Origin: Planktothricoides sp. SR001
GTDB lineage: Bacteria > Cyanobacteriota > Cyanobacteriia > Cyanobacteriales > Laspinemataceae
Direction: 5' to 3'
Length of the DNA: 47,426 nt
Assembly (NCBI RefSeq): GCF_001276715.1
Contig: NZ_LIUQ01000050.1
Coordinates: 1 to 47,426, forward strand
Shown in pieces: positions 8,840 through 18,784 of the stretch. Numbering within the stretch: position 1 is the stretch's first letter; each line of letters opens with the position of its first letter. The notes under the pieces were generated by a model. It worked only from the letters and a program-made list of their open reading frames with translations. It did no database searches and was not told the origin of the DNA. Both the position numbers and the translations under genes were made by a program.

Positions 8840-8866
8840 CGCTCCGGGGAATTATTCCTGGGAGCG
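8840..8866 (-). terminator. Stem-loop downstream of accD
   Basis: Stem CGCTCC/GGAGCG with further GGAA/TTCC pairing inside, 48 bp after the accD stop. On the minus strand it is followed by the AT-rich AATTTTACTT, a weak T-tract. Confidence 0.55.
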
Positions 8867-8914
8867 AGGTTGCTGGGGTTAGGCTTCAAGTGTCACCACC
8901 GCAAAAGTAGTAAC

Positions 8915-9835
8915 TCACTGAGAAACCATATTACTCAACTCCATTTGCGGCAATGAGAGTCGGTGAGATAAGGGAGACTGAGGCTGATGCAGGCAAATGA
9001 GTTGTGCTAAGGTTTTCTTGAGTTGGGTGCGCGGGACAATTAAATCGACAAAACCATGAGACTGCAAATCTTCCGCTGTTTGGAATTCTTCGGGTAATTT
9101 TTCCCGCAAGGTTTGTTCGATGACTCGCCGTCCGGCAAAGCCAATGGTGGCGTTGGGTTCAGAGATAATTAAATCCCCTAGCATGGCGAAACTGGCGGTG
9201 ACTCCCCCAGTGGTGGGATGAGTTAATACGGGAATATATAGTAATCTCTCTTGGCGATGGCGTTCCAGGGCGCCAGAAATTTTCGCCATTTGCATCAGAC
9301 TGAGCATTCCTTCTTGCATCCGGGCGCCCCCAGAGGCACAGATAATTACCAAGGGTAAGCGTTCGCGGGTGGCTTTTTCCGCTAAACGAGTGAGTTTTTC
9401 TCCGACTACGGAACCCATGCTGCCCCCCATGAACTGAAAGTCCATCACCCCTAATGCGACGGGCAGCCCATCCATTTTACCCAGTCCTGTTTGTACCGCG
9501 TCGGCAAACCCGGTTTTTTCTTGGTATTCACGCAGGCGATCGCTATATGGTTTGCGATCGCGAAACTTCAGGGCATCCACGGGTGCCAGATGCTCATCCA
9601 TTGGCATCCAAGTTTTGGCATCAATCAGTTGACGGATCCGTTCATCACTATCCACCCGCATATGATGTCCGCATTCGATGCATACCAGTTGGTTGCTGAG
9701 AAGGTCTTTGGTATAAGTTAAAACCCCACACTCTGGACATTTTGTCCAGAGTCCTTCGGCAATATCCCGTTCTTGGCGTTCTTGGGCCATTGACCCAGTT
9801 TTTTTTCGATTCGCAAACCAGTCAAATAAAGACAT
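8915..9835 (-). CDS. accD: Acetyl-CoA carboxylase carboxyltransferase subunit beta
   Basis: AccD forms, with AccA, the carboxyltransferase half of acetyl-CoA carboxylase, which makes malonyl-CoA for fatty acid synthesis. The 306-residue protein carries the N-terminal four-cysteine zinc ribbon (Cys33, Cys36, Cys52, Cys55 in CPEC and CIEC) and the crotonase-like core with [26 protein letters not shown] and [11 protein letters not shown]. Start [12 protein letters not shown] is the family standard. It stands alone on the minus strand with its own stem-loop behind it. Confidence 0.97.
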   Translation of the reverse strand: MSLFDWFANRKKTGSMAQERQERDIAEGLWTKCPECGVLTYTKDLLSNQLVCIECGHHMRVDSDERIRQLIDAKTWMPMDEHLAPVDALKFRDRKPYSDRLREYQEKTGFADAVQTGLGKMDGLPVALGVMDFQFMGGSMGSVVGEKLTRLAEKATRERLPLVIICASGGARMQEGMLSLMQMAKISGALERHRQERLLYIPVLTHPTTGGVTASFAMLGDLIISEPNATIGFAGRRVIEQTLREKLPEEFQTAEDLQSHGFVDLIVPRTQLKKTLAQLICLHQPQSPLSHRLSLPQMELSNMVSQ

Positions 9836-10041
9836 AAAAACAATAAATCCTTTTTTCTTTTACCCTTTCCGTGTTGGCCTACATTTCCGCCATGTCGCCA
9901 TGATTAACGGGGTGATTCATTCAGGAGGGATTCGAGTAGCGCTTTGGGGCGCAAGCTTCACGCCCCTGATTAGATCAATTTTCCCGAATCTTGTTAGATA
10001 TAGTGAAATTTCCACCTCAATAAAACATCTGCCCGACTCAG

Positions 10042-10266
10042 TTACTCCGATGATTCAGTCAACTCGTCCTCTAACGGACTGAGTAAAAGCAATGCCGTCC
10101 AACGATCCACTGACCGCACTTGTAAAGCGGCTGGAGAACCACTCCCCAAACAGGGTGCAATTCCCAAATCCAGAATTCGACTAGGGATTTGATGCGCCGC
10201 CAGCAATTGCTGCATCAACTCTGCCTCCCAGCGATGGTTTGTTTGCTTAATTGTGATCCAAGACAC
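10042..10266 (-). CDS. Small DUF2007-like protein
   Basis: A 74-residue protein starting at a GTG (MSWITIKQTNHRWEAELMQQ). The pattern of a short strand, a helix containing EAELMQQLLAAHQIPSRI and a further strand around LQVRSVD resembles the small DUF2007 'putative signal transducing' fold. The function is unknown. The assignment rests on pattern only and the start is not backed by a clear ribosome binding site. Confidence 0.5.
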   Translation of the reverse strand: MSWITIKQTNHRWEAELMQQLLAAHQIPSRILDLGIAPCLGSGSPAALQVRSVDRWTALLLLSPLEDELTESSE

Positions 10267-10292
10267 AAAATAATCTTACAAGGAAATTATCA

Positions 10293-10612
10293 CATACAGA
10301 GTTGTTATTTGTTATTTGTTCTTGGTTCTTGGTTCTTTGTTATTTGTTGCTGGTTGGGGGAAAGAGGATGCATAGGAAAGAGGATGCATAGGAAAGAGGA
10401 AAATTCTATGCCTCTCTATCCTCTGCCCCTCCGCTCCCCCGCACAAGACGCTCTGTTGGTTGGTGGTTGTTGTTTGTCCGCAGCCTGCCCCCGCTTTCTC
10501 AGGTGTGGATGAACCGTGAAACTTCAACAGTGAACAAATAACCAACAACAAACCACAAATAACAAACCACAAATAACAAACCACAAATAACAAACCACAA
10601 ATAACAAATATT
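10293..10612. repeat. Low-complexity inverted and tandem repeats upstream of ycf3
   Basis: This gene-free stretch holds a left block of TTGTTATTTGTT-type repeats (10298-10350), two copies of the GGATGCATAGGAAAGA unit near 10368-10400, and a right block of a 14-bp unit (CAAATAACAAACCA) repeated about four times (10546-10610). The two outer blocks are complementary and could form a long imperfect hairpin. I see no coding content. Confidence 0.7.
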
Positions 10613-10696
10613 TGATTCAGGCGATCGCATCTAGGTCTACAATAAAAGATTAAAATAACCTTTGCCCCGGTTAGTCATAACTCCAAGAGCCATAAA

Positions 10697-11218
10697 ATGC
10701 CAAGAACTCAACGCAACGATAACTTCATCGATAAAAGCTTCACGGTCATGGCGGATATCATTTTAAAGATTCTGCCGACCAATAGAGAGTCTAAAGAAGC
10801 TTTCGCCTATTACCGCGACGGAATGTCCGCCCAAGCAGATGGCGAATACGCGGAAGCCTTAGAAAATTACTATGAAGCCCTCAAGCTGGAACCGGATGAT
10901 AACGATCGCAGCTATATTCTTTACAATATAGCCTTGATTCACACCAGCAATGGGGAACACGATCTGGCGTTGGAAAACTATCAAAAAGCGATTGACCTAA
11001 ATCCTCGGATGCCCCAAGCCTTAAATAACATTGCGGTGATTTATCACTACAAAGGAGAAAAAGCGAAAGCTGCGGGAAACGAAGAAGAATCCGAAGCCAT
11101 GTATGATAAGGCGGCAGAATACTGGAAACAAGCGATTCGTATGGCTCCCAATAACTACATCGAAGCGCAAAACTGGCTGAAGATTACCGGACGTTCTAAG
11201 ATGGATATCTTTTTTTAG
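10697..11218 (+). CDS. ycf3: Photosystem I assembly protein Ycf3
   Basis: A 173-residue TPR protein that acts as a chaperone for photosystem I assembly at the thylakoid membrane. It starts [20 protein letters not shown], a hallmark of the family, and has three TPR units at about 35-135 ([56 protein letters not shown]). It ends GRSKMDIFF. It is followed 111 bp later by gatC in the same direction, with a small CGTTAA/TTAACG hairpin between them. Confidence 0.97.
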   Translation: MPRTQRNDNFIDKSFTVMADIILKILPTNRESKEAFAYYRDGMSAQADGEYAEALENYYEALKLEPDDNDRSYILYNIALIHTSNGEHDLALENYQKAIDLNPRMPQALNNIAVIYHYKGEKAKAAGNEEESEAMYDKAAEYWKQAIRMAPNNYIEAQNWLKITGRSKMDIFF

Positions 11219-11329
11219 GGTGAGTGACATCACCGGAAATTTATCCTTGTCTATTTTGCCCAAATCCACGGCTGACAATTTCCCGTTAACAATTAACGAT
11301 TAACCTAAAACCAAGATTAACTTGAAACG

Positions 11330-11620
11330 ATGATTTCCCGCGAACAAGTTCATAAAGTAGCTCATTTAGCTCGGTTAGAACTCACAGAACAGGAAGAGGT
11401 CGAGTTTACCACTCAACTTGGCAGTATCTTAGATTATTTTGAACAATTGAGTGAACTGGACACCAGTAAAGTCAAACCCACCACCAGGGCGATCGAGGTG
11501 ACAAATGTCACTCGTTTGGATGAATTGCACCCCTTTTCTGAGCGAGAGTCAATTCTAGCGATCGCCCCTGAAGTAGATGGGGACTTTTTCAAAGTGCCCA
11601 AGATTCTTAGTGACGATTAG
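11330..11620 (+). CDS. gatC: Asp/Glu-tRNA amidotransferase subunit C
   Basis: GatC is the small subunit of GatCAB, which converts misacylated Glu-tRNA(Gln) and Asp-tRNA(Asn) to the correct amide forms; cyanobacteria lack GlnRS and need it. The 96-residue sequence shows the family pattern [31 protein letters not shown] and a C-terminal [11 protein letters not shown]. gatA and gatB are not in the window, as is usual in cyanobacteria, where the genes are scattered. Confidence 0.96.
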   Translation: MISREQVHKVAHLARLELTEQEEVEFTTQLGSILDYFEQLSELDTSKVKPTTRAIEVTNVTRLDELHPFSERESILAIAPEVDGDFFKVPKILSDD

Positions 11621-11654
11621 TGACGATTAATTAACGAATCATTAATGAATGGGG

Positions 11655-13378
11655 CTATTCATTATAAATATCCCCATTCATTTCTGCCCCAAAATTGAGA
11701 ATTTTACTGAGGGAAACCCCATTGCGTCCAGCCTTCTTACAGTCATACAGGGCTTGATCCGCTGCGGCAATTAAAATTTCGGCAAACTTACTGGCATCAG
11801 GAATGGTAGTGGCTACCCCTAAACTGACGGTTACTTGAGTTCGCGGGATATTTTCTGCTGGGGTAGTTTGCCAAATGATTATTTTTAATTTTTCCACATT
11901 ATTTCTGATAATCTTGGCAATTTTTACTGCTTCTTTGGCGTCAGTATCCGGTAAAATTATGACAAACTCATCTCCTCCATAGCGAGCGACTAAATGATCT
12001 TTTTTGGCAATATTACTAAAATATTAGCAATTTGCTTTAAGCAATTGTCTCCCAATTGATTTCCTGAGAAATCATTATATAATTTGAAATTATCTAAGTC
12101 ACAGAAAATAATCGACAATGGCTTTCCCGTGGCGGCTATTTTTTGCCATTGTTGGTCTAAGTATTCTTGAAAATATCGCCTATTTGCTACCTGGGTTAGA
12201 GGATCGATATGGGAGAGTTTTTCCAATTCTTGTTTGGCTTTTTCTAATTACAAGAGGCGATCGCACAAAATTTTATTTTGCGTGTCAATATCGACGAAAT
12301 TGCTATTATTTAAAAATCTGCCCAAATAGATTCTGTATAAATCACAGCGAACTCTTAGTTCACCCTGAACAAATTTGATCAAGCCTAAACTTTCTAATTT
12401 ATAAATCAGAATCGTATTAACATTTTATGAGTGATTGGCTGAGTGATTGCCTGAGTAATTTCCAGTGATAATTTGCAGAAAAACCGTGGCAATTTGCTCA
12501 TCAGCTTGTAAAGTTGCTAAATGACGCCGCAAATGTTCCCGATAAATTCCCGTATCCCTTGCCGCTGTTGCTAAAAGTTGCTCTAAACTAAATTCTGAAT
12601 TATGACATAAATTATACAATGCCAACCGAATTAACAGCGGATGTCCCCCCACCATTGCCATTAATTTATCCGTTTTTCTCTCGTCCCAAGGGAGGTCATG
12701 TAATCGGGCTAACTGCTGCACTTGTCCACGGGTAAATTCGGGTAAAGTCAGGGGTAAGCCAATATTAAAAGGAGATTGATTAATTCTCAGTGGCACATAC
12801 ACTTCTGTCGAGTAAACCACCAATAAGCGCAGTTTACTCCAAGGCTGCACCTGTTTCGCTTCTTCAAACCACGATGTTGCATCCGCAACGCTTCGCGATC
12901 GCAACAAAGGCAAAAACTCTTGAGCTAATTGGGGATATTCAAAAATCAGCGATAACTCATTAATACATAAAACCAAAGGACGGTGAATTGCTTCCAGCAA
13001 GTACCACTGAAAATAAAGAGTGCAATTGACTTTACTCCCCAGGTCTTCATCCCAATAATCATCTAAATTAGGTTTAAGATTTAAGGCATAGCTAATTTGC
13101 GTGCAAAACACTCGCAGAAATCGATCTATATTCTGGAAATCAGCGGTATCAATTTTTTGCAAGTCTACCGTAGCGGGGTAGTAGCCCAAGCTTTTGGCAT
13201 TGTGGTTAATCCGCAACATTAAGGAAGATTTTCCCATTTCTTTTCGGGCTTTAATTCTAATTAAGCAGCCCGGTTTAGTAATTTCTTGATAAGCTTGCTC
13301 TTCCACGGGTGGACGAGGAACATAAAATGGCTACTTGATCGCAACCAGACCCGTAGGATATTCCAAGGAGGTGATCAT
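11655..13378 (-). pseudogene. Decayed AAA-like ATPase fused to GGDEF domain
   Basis: Conceptual reading from the ATG at 13378 (MITSLEYPTGLVAIK) gives a typical cyanobacterial AAA_35 ATPase: PFYVPRPPVEEQAYQ, Walker A-like KARKEMGKSSLM, the Walker B region LVLCINEL, and ERKTDKLMAMVGGHPLLIRL. A C-terminal winged-helix-like part and a GGDEF domain with YGGDEFVIIL follow. The reading is broken four times: TAG at 13331-13333, TAA at 12425-12427, TAA at 12248-12250, and a one-base loss in the A6 tract at 12000-12005 just before the GGDEF loop. All three stops are in the same frame, and the protein resumes with recognisable family sequence after each. The ATPase segment 12425-13306 (293 codons) could still be translated, but the whole is best called a pseudogene. 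Confidence 0.88.
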
Positions 13379-13562
13379 AATTTACTGATTAACGTGAATC
13401 TGTGTACTTGTTTACCTAGTTGCTTGAGCCATCTAATTTAACTTAGATTTGGTGGTATCCGATTAGATCGATCGCTCCATCATGTCCCTGGTATAGGGAA
13501 AAAGCCAACAATGGCGGCGGAAAGCATTCTCCATTAAGTATAAACTAGCTCAGGGATGAGAC

Positions 13563-13634
13563 AAAAAAAGTCACCACATAACAATCACCGCCATCGCGAT
13601 CGCCACGATATGGATAGCGCTTGTGATGGCGGTG
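13563..13634 (-). terminator. Terminator region of the fut operon
   Basis: A 10-bp inverted repeat (CACCGCCATC at 13586-13595, GATGGCGGTG at 13625-13634) lies 47 bp after the futC stop. On the minus strand a run of seven T follows about 16 bp later (13563-13569). Its loop contains a HIP1 site. The remainder of 13379-13562 has no gene. Confidence 0.6.
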
Positions 13635-13681
13635 TAATTTTCACCCTTGATAACTTGACAGTGATTGCTGATTGGTTACGA

Positions 13682-14809
13682 TTATCTTTGCGTAGGATAA
13701 ATCCGTAAGGCTTCCGTGACGGCGCCGACAGAGACTCGCGTACCGACGGGCAATAAGGAATTGACCGTTGTCCGGGCATGAATTTCTTTACCGGAAGGGG
13801 TGATTAAGCAGTAGCGGTGTTCTCTGCCTAAAAATTGCCGATCGCAAATCACCACTGGCGCTTTTTCATTCGGGTGCAACATAATATCTTCTTCCCGAAT
13901 CATCAACTCAGCCATATCCCCATCTTGGAGTAATTGTGAATTTATCGCCGAGTCTAAACCTGAGTCTAAAATCTCAAAACAACCCACTTCAGTTTCCCAC
14001 TTTTGACCAATCCGTCGGGCGGTTAAAAAATTGGCTTCGGTGACAAATCCAGCCACAAACCGAGAAGTCGGTGCTTGATAAATTTCTTCTGGGGTGCCGA
14101 TTTGTTCGATCGCCCCAGACCGCATCACCGCCACTCGGTCAGAAATAACCAAAGCTTCCTCGCGATCGTGGGTGACAAAAATCGCCGTCGTCCCAGTATT
14201 TTTCAGAATCTTACGCACTTCTTCGCGCAAGTATAAACGCACTTGCAAATCCAAATTACTCAACGGTTCATCCAACAAGACAATTTCGGGACTGGGGGCT
14301 AATGCCCTCGCTAAAGCCACCCGTTGCCGTTGTCCTCCCGATAACTCGTGGGGATAACGGCGATCGAGTCCTTGTAATCCGACTAATTCCAGTAATTCTT
14401 TCACGCGATTCCGAATAGCTTTGGCATCGGTGACAGATTTTTGCCAAACTTTAAGAGAGAATTTTTCCCCCCGACGCTTTTGCAATCCAAAGGCAATATT
14501 ATCCGCCACAGTTAAATGGGGAAATAAGGCATATTCTTGGAACACCATGCCTAAATGACGATTTTCTGGGTTGACCCAGACCGATTCACTGGCGACGGTT
14601 TGCCCCGCAATGGCTATCGCCCCGGCATCGGGACGTTCAAACCCCGCAATCAGTCGTAATAGAGTAGTTTTGCCACAACCGGACGGGCCGAGTAAAGAGA
14701 TAATTTCTCCCTGTTTTACCTCCAGAGAAATATCGGCAACTGCTGCGGTAGTTGAGTTAGGAAATTGTTTTTTAATTCCGTTTAGGGAAAGAATCGTAGA
14801 TTCAGTCAT
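13682..14809 (-). CDS. futC: Ferric iron ABC transporter ATP-binding protein
   Basis: This is the ATPase of a Fut/Fbp-type Fe(III) importer. It has Walker [11 protein letters not shown]-loop [11 protein letters not shown], signature [15 protein letters not shown], Walker [13 protein letters not shown] and the switch histidine in [12 protein letters not shown]-terminal TOBE-like domain (about 280-375) contains [10 protein letters not shown]. The start at 14809 ([11 protein letters not shown]) is the sensible one; an ATG 30 bp upstream would code a tail made from intergenic AACAACC repeats. It is the third gene of futA-futB-futC. The call of iron rather than another substrate rests on the FutA neighbour and on the Fur-like site. 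Confidence 0.92.
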   Translation of the reverse strand: MTESTILSLNGIKKQFPNSTTAAVADISLEVKQGEIISLLGPSGCGKTTLLRLIAGFERPDAGAIAIAGQTVASESVWVNPENRHLGMVFQEYALFPHLTVADNIAFGLQKRRGEKFSLKVWQKSVTDAKAIRNRVKELLELVGLQGLDRRYPHELSGGQRQRVALARALAPSPEIVLLDEPLSNLDLQVRLYLREEVRKILKNTGTTAIFVTHDREEALVISDRVAVMRSGAIEQIGTPEEIYQAPTSRFVAGFVTEANFLTARRIGQKWETEVGCFEILDSGLDSAINSQLLQDGDMAELMIREEDIMLHPNEKAPVVICDRQFLGREHRYCLITPSGKEIHARTTVNSLLPVGTRVSVGAVTEALRIYPTQR

Positions 14810-14848
14810 TTTTTTAATAGTTAATACAACAACCAACAACCAACAAAT

Positions 14849-16477
14849 TTATTTTTTCTGTTTTAAAAGTACCAAAGTAGAAACAGTGGAAACCATTAGC
14901 AAACTTAAGGATGCGGCGGCAGCATCCGCAAAGGCAACATCCTCGGTGGCATTCCAAATTTCTGTGGCTAAGGTGCGAAAACCAATCGGCGCTAATAACA
15001 TAGTGGCGGGCAGTTCTTTAATGGCGGTGAGAAAAACTAATAACCCACCCCCGACAACTCCCGGACTGACCAAGGGAATGGTAATTTCTTGAATGGTCTG
15101 CCAAGGACTGCGCCCCAAAATCCGGGCTGACTCTTCGAGTCCAGGGTTAATTTGTAATAAGCTGCTGCGAATCGTCCCTACGGATTGCGGTAAAAATAAA
15201 ATTAAGTAAGCAAAGATTAACATAGGCAAAGTTTGATATAAACCCGGTAGATATTTGGCACCGAGAAAGACTAGGGATAAGGCGACGACGATGCCCGGTA
15301 AGCCAAAGCCAATATAGGTACAACGTTCAATTAAAGTTGCCAAAGCCCCTGGAAACCGTACCGATAAAATAGCTACGGGTAGGGCAAATAAGGTGGCAGC
15401 GATCGCCGCCAAACTTGCCGCCAGCAAAGAGTTTCCCGCCGCCGGGAAAAAATTGGGAGGCATATTCCCAGCATTGAGTCCGCGCCACAGCCAGAGCCCA
15501 GATATGGCAATGGGTAGCACTAACCCCAGGAAGGTAATTAGGCTACAAAAGGCGATCGCTGGCCATTTCCACAGACCCAAAGACACTTGCTGGAATTGAC
15601 CCTGGGGACGACCCACCCCTGAGTGGCTACTGTAATAAGCCGCCCCAGTTCTGGCCCGATATTCCAACCATAAAATTAACCACACCAAAGCCACCAAGAC
15701 TAAAGCCAAGACAGCGGCAGAGTTGCGGTTAAAACTGCTTTTATATTGAATGAAAATGACGCGGGTGAACGAGTCAAACTGCATCAAGCTTGGGGTGCCA
15801 AAATCTCGCAAAGAATATAAAGCCACTAACAAGCCCCCAGCCACCAGGGAAGGGCGCAGTTGGGGAAATGTAACCCGCCAAAACGTTGACCAGCTATTCT
15901 GTCCCAGATTTCGCGAGGCTTCTTCTAAGGAAGGGTCAATGCCTTGTAACCCAGACCGAATGCTAATTAGTAAATAAGGATAAGTAAATAAGGTCAGGGA
16001 CAAAATCGCCCCGGGCCAACCGTAAATTGAGGGCAACTCTTGCACCCCAAACGGTTCTAGCAGCAGTTGCAACCAACTGCCTTTAGTGCCAAAAGAGGCA
16101 ATGATGGCAAAACTGCCCACATAACTGGGAACCGCTAGGGGTAAAGTGGTGGCGATCGCCCAAAATTTTCGGCCTGGTAAATCCGTTCTTTCCGTTAAAA
16201 AGGCTAAAGGCAGGGAAATCAATGCAGAAAATAGCGTCACCACCCCTGCCAACCCTGCACTGTCTCGTAAGACTGCCAAAGTTCGCGGACGGGAAAGCAT
16301 CAGCCACACTTGATCCAATCCAGCGCCCCCAGCGCGAACAAATAGATAAATCAGGGGGCAGGAAATGGCGATCGCGGTAATTCCGGCAGCCACCACCAGA
16401 AACCACGGTGGACGGGCTCCACTGACAAAGGAAAGACTACCGGCAAATGGGCTAAGAACTGTCTTGGGGATTTTCAT
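14849..16477 (-). CDS. futB: Ferric iron ABC transporter permease (fused two-domain)
   Basis: A 542-residue permease made of two homologous halves, each with about six membrane helices, as in FutB/FbpB. Each half has an EAA loop that docks onto the ATPase: EEASRNLGQNSWSTFWRVTF in the first and EESARILGRSPWQTIQEITI in the second. Start MKIPKTVLSPFAG. It lies 39 bp upstream of futC, and 200 bp downstream of futA with a repeat hairpin between. Confidence 0.93.
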   Translation of the reverse strand: MKIPKTVLSPFAGSLSFVSGARPPWFLVVAAGITAIAISCPLIYLFVRAGGAGLDQVWLMLSRPRTLAVLRDSAGLAGVVTLFSALISLPLAFLTERTDLPGRKFWAIATTLPLAVPSYVGSFAIIASFGTKGSWLQLLLEPFGVQELPSIYGWPGAILSLTLFTYPYLLISIRSGLQGIDPSLEEASRNLGQNSWSTFWRVTFPQLRPSLVAGGLLVALYSLRDFGTPSLMQFDSFTRVIFIQYKSSFNRNSAAVLALVLVALVWLILWLEYRARTGAAYYSSHSGVGRPQGQFQQVSLGLWKWPAIAFCSLITFLGLVLPIAISGLWLWRGLNAGNMPPNFFPAAGNSLLAASLAAIAATLFALPVAILSVRFPGALATLIERCTYIGFGLPGIVVALSLVFLGAKYLPGLYQTLPMLIFAYLILFLPQSVGTIRSSLLQINPGLEESARILGRSPWQTIQEITIPLVSPGVVGGGLLVFLTAIKELPATMLLAPIGFRTLATEIWNATEDVAFADAAAASLSLLMVSTVSTLVLLKQKK

Positions 16478-16497
16478 CGATATTGTTATTCGTTATT

Positions 16498-16669
16498 CGT
16501 TATTGGTTGTTAGTTATTTGTTATAGCGATTGTCTGTCATAGTTATGAAGTACAAAAAAATTTGTCATTCCCGCGCAGGCGGGAATCCAGAAAACCTCTG
16601 TACTTCCCGAACGACAATAACCGCTATATTGGTCAGAAGACCGAACAACAAATAACTAATAACCAATAA
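16498..16669 (-). repeat. Nested hairpin / MITE-like element between futA and futB
   Basis: Outer arms of about 24 nt (GTTATTGG... near 16500-16523 and its complement near 16645-16668) pair with one mismatch. Inside lie shorter terminal repeats (TATAGCG at 16522-16528, CGCTATA at 16622-16628, each adjoined by TTGTC/GACAA). In the centre is ATTCCCGC-GCAG-GCGGGAAT (about 16565-16584), a widespread bacterial extragenic palindrome. The 107-bp inner unit is flanked by TA dinucleotides and looks like a miniature inverted-repeat element. In the operon mRNA it would fold into one long stem. Confidence 0.65.
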
Positions 16670-16677
16670 CTATCAAC

Positions 16678-17685
16678 TTACAATAATCCCGCTTGTTGCA
16701 AAAGTTCCAAAGTCCCTTCCAAATCCGATAAATTGCTTAAATCAATGTTGGGCGGGTTAATCTGAGCGATCGAGATTTGTCCTTTCGGTGCGGCAATTCC
16801 CGAAACTAAAGGATATTCCTTAGTTTCTTGGGCAAAGTAATTTTGGGACTCATTCTTCAGCAAATAGTCAACGAATTTTTGGGCATCAGCTTTTTGGTCA
16901 GTGGTATTCACAATAGCAACCCCAGCAACGTTAACCATTGAGCCTACATCTCCCGGCATATAGTGATGCTTGACGGGGAAATTAGGATTATCTGCATTAA
17001 ACTGATAGAGATAGTAGTTATTGACTAAGCCTAAATGAATTTCACCCCGGCCTAAAGCTTCAACAATTGCCGTATTTTTGGGATAAACTTTAGTGCCATT
17101 GGCTTTCATTGCCTTAAGCCATTCTAAGGTTTTTTCATTCCCAGCAGTCAGACGCATGGCGGTGACAAATGATTGAAAGGAACCGTTAGTAGGAGCCCAG
17201 CCAACTTTTCCCTGCCATTTCGGTTGAGTTAGTTCCCAAACTGAACGGGGTAATTCATTGCTGGAAACTTCATTAGTGTTGTAATCTAGGACACGAGCCC
17301 GTCCAGAAATCCCTACCCATTGTCCATTTTGATCGCGAAATTTTCCATCTACTTTTTCCAATAAGTTAGAGGGAATTGCTTCCGTTCTGCCCGCTTTCGC
17401 TAATGCCCCTAATGCCCCCGCATCTTGACCAAAATAGACATCCGCAGGGCTATTGTTTCCTTCTTCTAAAATAGCGATCGCCAATTCGGAAGTATCCCCA
17501 TAGCGAACCTCGATATTGATCCCTAAATCTTGTTTAGCCTTTTCTACTAAAGGCCCGATTAATCGTTCATTTCGCCCCGAATAAATGGTCAGGGTTTTTG
17601 GTTGGGCAAAGACCAGTTTAGCCACGCCAATACTTGCGGCTAATGCTAAAACACCGAGGGCGATATATGTGCGATTAATTTTCAT
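16678..17685 (-). CDS. futA: Ferric iron ABC transporter substrate-binding protein
   Basis: The periplasmic Fe(III)-binding protein of the Fut importer, 335 residues. The start at 17685 (MKINRTYIALGVLAL) is set by AAGGAG 9 bases upstream; the open frame continues further up through duplicated sequence that is not leader-like. The signal peptide ends near VFAQ. The mature protein begins with LTIYSGRNERLIGPLVEKA and has VRYGDTSELA, VWELTQPKWQGKVGWAP and the twin tyrosines in NNYYLYQFN that ligate iron in this family. It is the first gene of the operon, behind a Fur-like promoter. Confidence 0.94.
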   Translation of the reverse strand: MKINRTYIALGVLALAASIGVAKLVFAQPKTLTIYSGRNERLIGPLVEKAKQDLGINIEVRYGDTSELAIAILEEGNNSPADVYFGQDAGALGALAKAGRTEAIPSNLLEKVDGKFRDQNGQWVGISGRARVLDYNTNEVSSNELPRSVWELTQPKWQGKVGWAPTNGSFQSFVTAMRLTAGNEKTLEWLKAMKANGTKVYPKNTAIVEALGRGEIHLGLVNNYYLYQFNADNPNFPVKHHYMPGDVGSMVNVAGVAIVNTTDQKADAQKFVDYLLKNESQNYFAQETKEYPLVSGIAAPKGQISIAQINPPNIDLSNLSDLEGTLELLQQAGLL

Positions 17686-17906
17686 AATTGGCTCCTTTAT
17701 TGGTTGCTCTTTTATTGGTTGTTGATAGAATGCCAAGTTTGTTTCTGTGGTGGCTCATTTCCGTGATGGGAAATCAAACAGAAGAAGCAGGATTTTCGCA
17801 GAAGCGATCGCGTGAAAGAATTGGTTGTTAGGGGTTATTTCCCTGGTGGGCGATCGCTGCCAATACTTCTTGATAAATATTTGCAATAAAAATTTACAGC
17901 CTTATG

Positions 17907-17949
17907 ACTATAGGGGTTTTCTGGCTTATTGTCAATAATTCTCATTAAA
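17907..17949 (-). promoter_or_regulatory. fut operon promoter with overlapping Fur-like box
   Basis: On the minus strand there is a perfect -35 TTGACA (17930-17935), a 17-bp spacer and -10 TATAGT (17907-17912). The site TTTAATGAGAATTATTGAC (17931-17949) overlaps the -35 box and matches 13 of 19 positions of the Fur consensus GATAATGATAATCATTATC. The predicted transcript has a leader of about 215 nt before futA. Confidence 0.75.
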
Positions 17950-18015
17950 AATTTTTACTGACACAGCCAAAGGAATGATTTTTGCGGCAAAGTTCTTGTG
18001 ATACAAGGGTTTCCC

Positions 18016-18044
18016 GTAGGGTGGGCAAATTTTGCCCACCCTAC
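18016..18044. repeat. GTAGGGTGGGC palindrome
   Basis: A perfect 14-bp palindrome around one central base (GTAGGGTGGGCAAA and complement), ending 3 bp from the stop codon of the 2Fe-2S gene, where it may also serve as its terminator. A second copy of the family lies at 39021-39045. Confidence 0.8.
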
Positions 18045-18047
18045 TAT

Positions 18048-18686
18048 TTAAGTCATCGCCGTGACGGGAAAATGTTTTTCAATTAATTCGGGAATTTCTG
18101 CCACATCAAGGCCGCTGTAGCGAGTTTTATCCGGCATCACCACCACATTGGGCGCTTGTTTGCAGCGACTCATACAGCCGGTTTTTTTAATTTGGACTCG
18201 ATCGCCCAGTCCCAGTTCTTGCAATTGTTCCTCAAGAGCGATCGCAATTTCTTCCCCCCCACGTTTGCGGCAATCGGACTTACCACACACTAAAATACTG
18301 CATTTTTTCTGTTGGGGACTCTGTTGGTTACAGGTTGCCGCAACGGTGCAAGGCATAGTCGGGGGTGCGCTGGGCTGACTGGTGGGATAAATGGGAGAAA
18401 AATGATTTGTCGGCAATTGCACGCGATCGGCCACCAACTTAATAGTGCCGTTTTTCATCGATCGAATACTTTGCCCATTCACTTGGATGCGATCGCCTGG
18501 TTTTAACTGATTATAAAGTTCAGCCCGCACCAGATCCCCGCGTAATTCTTTCGGAACTTTAATCCAATATTCCCCACTGTTGGTATTCAGTCGCAGCATT
18601 TTCGGTTGATAACCATCTTTGAGGATAAAACCGAAGAACTGACCGGCTAGATTAAACTCGGAGACGATTTTGTGTGATTTGCTCAT
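18048..18686 (-). CDS. 2Fe-2S thioredoxin-like ferredoxin domain protein
   Basis: A 212-residue protein in two parts. Residues 1-92 look like a small beta domain (KMLRLNTNSGEYWIKVPKEL; GDRIQVNG), possibly an OB fold. After a Pro/Ser-rich linker, residues about 125-208 form a NuoE-like thioredoxin-fold ferredoxin with four cysteine ligands in CGKSDC and GCMSRC. Such proteins bind one 2Fe-2S cluster. The start MSKSHKIVSEFNLAG is clear. It lies upstream of the iron-transport operon in the same direction, separated by the fut promoter. An iron-related role is plausible from this position but not shown. Confidence 0.85.
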   Translation of the reverse strand: MSKSHKIVSEFNLAGQFFGFILKDGYQPKMLRLNTNSGEYWIKVPKELRGDLVRAELYNQLKPGDRIQVNGQSIRSMKNGTIKLVADRVQLPTNHFSPIYPTSQPSAPPTMPCTVAATCNQQSPQQKKCSILVCGKSDCRKRGGEEIAIALEEQLQELGLGDRVQIKKTGCMSRCKQAPNVVVMPDKTRYSGLDVAEIPELIEKHFPVTAMT

Positions 18687-18784
18687 TGGGATTAGATTAA
18701 TTTATTGCAATTTTTCAGTATTTTTTGTAAGAAGCTGGTAGATGTGAAGCGAATATTGTCTTAAAGAAATTGACCGATGAATGA

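Noticed and set aside
13366-13377. AAGGAGGTGATC on the plus strand, a perfect match to the 16S rRNA 3' tail complement
   Set aside because: No coding frame of useful length follows on the plus strand, and the same bases encode the N-terminus (MITSLE) of the minus-strand ATPase pseudogene, so it is most likely chance.
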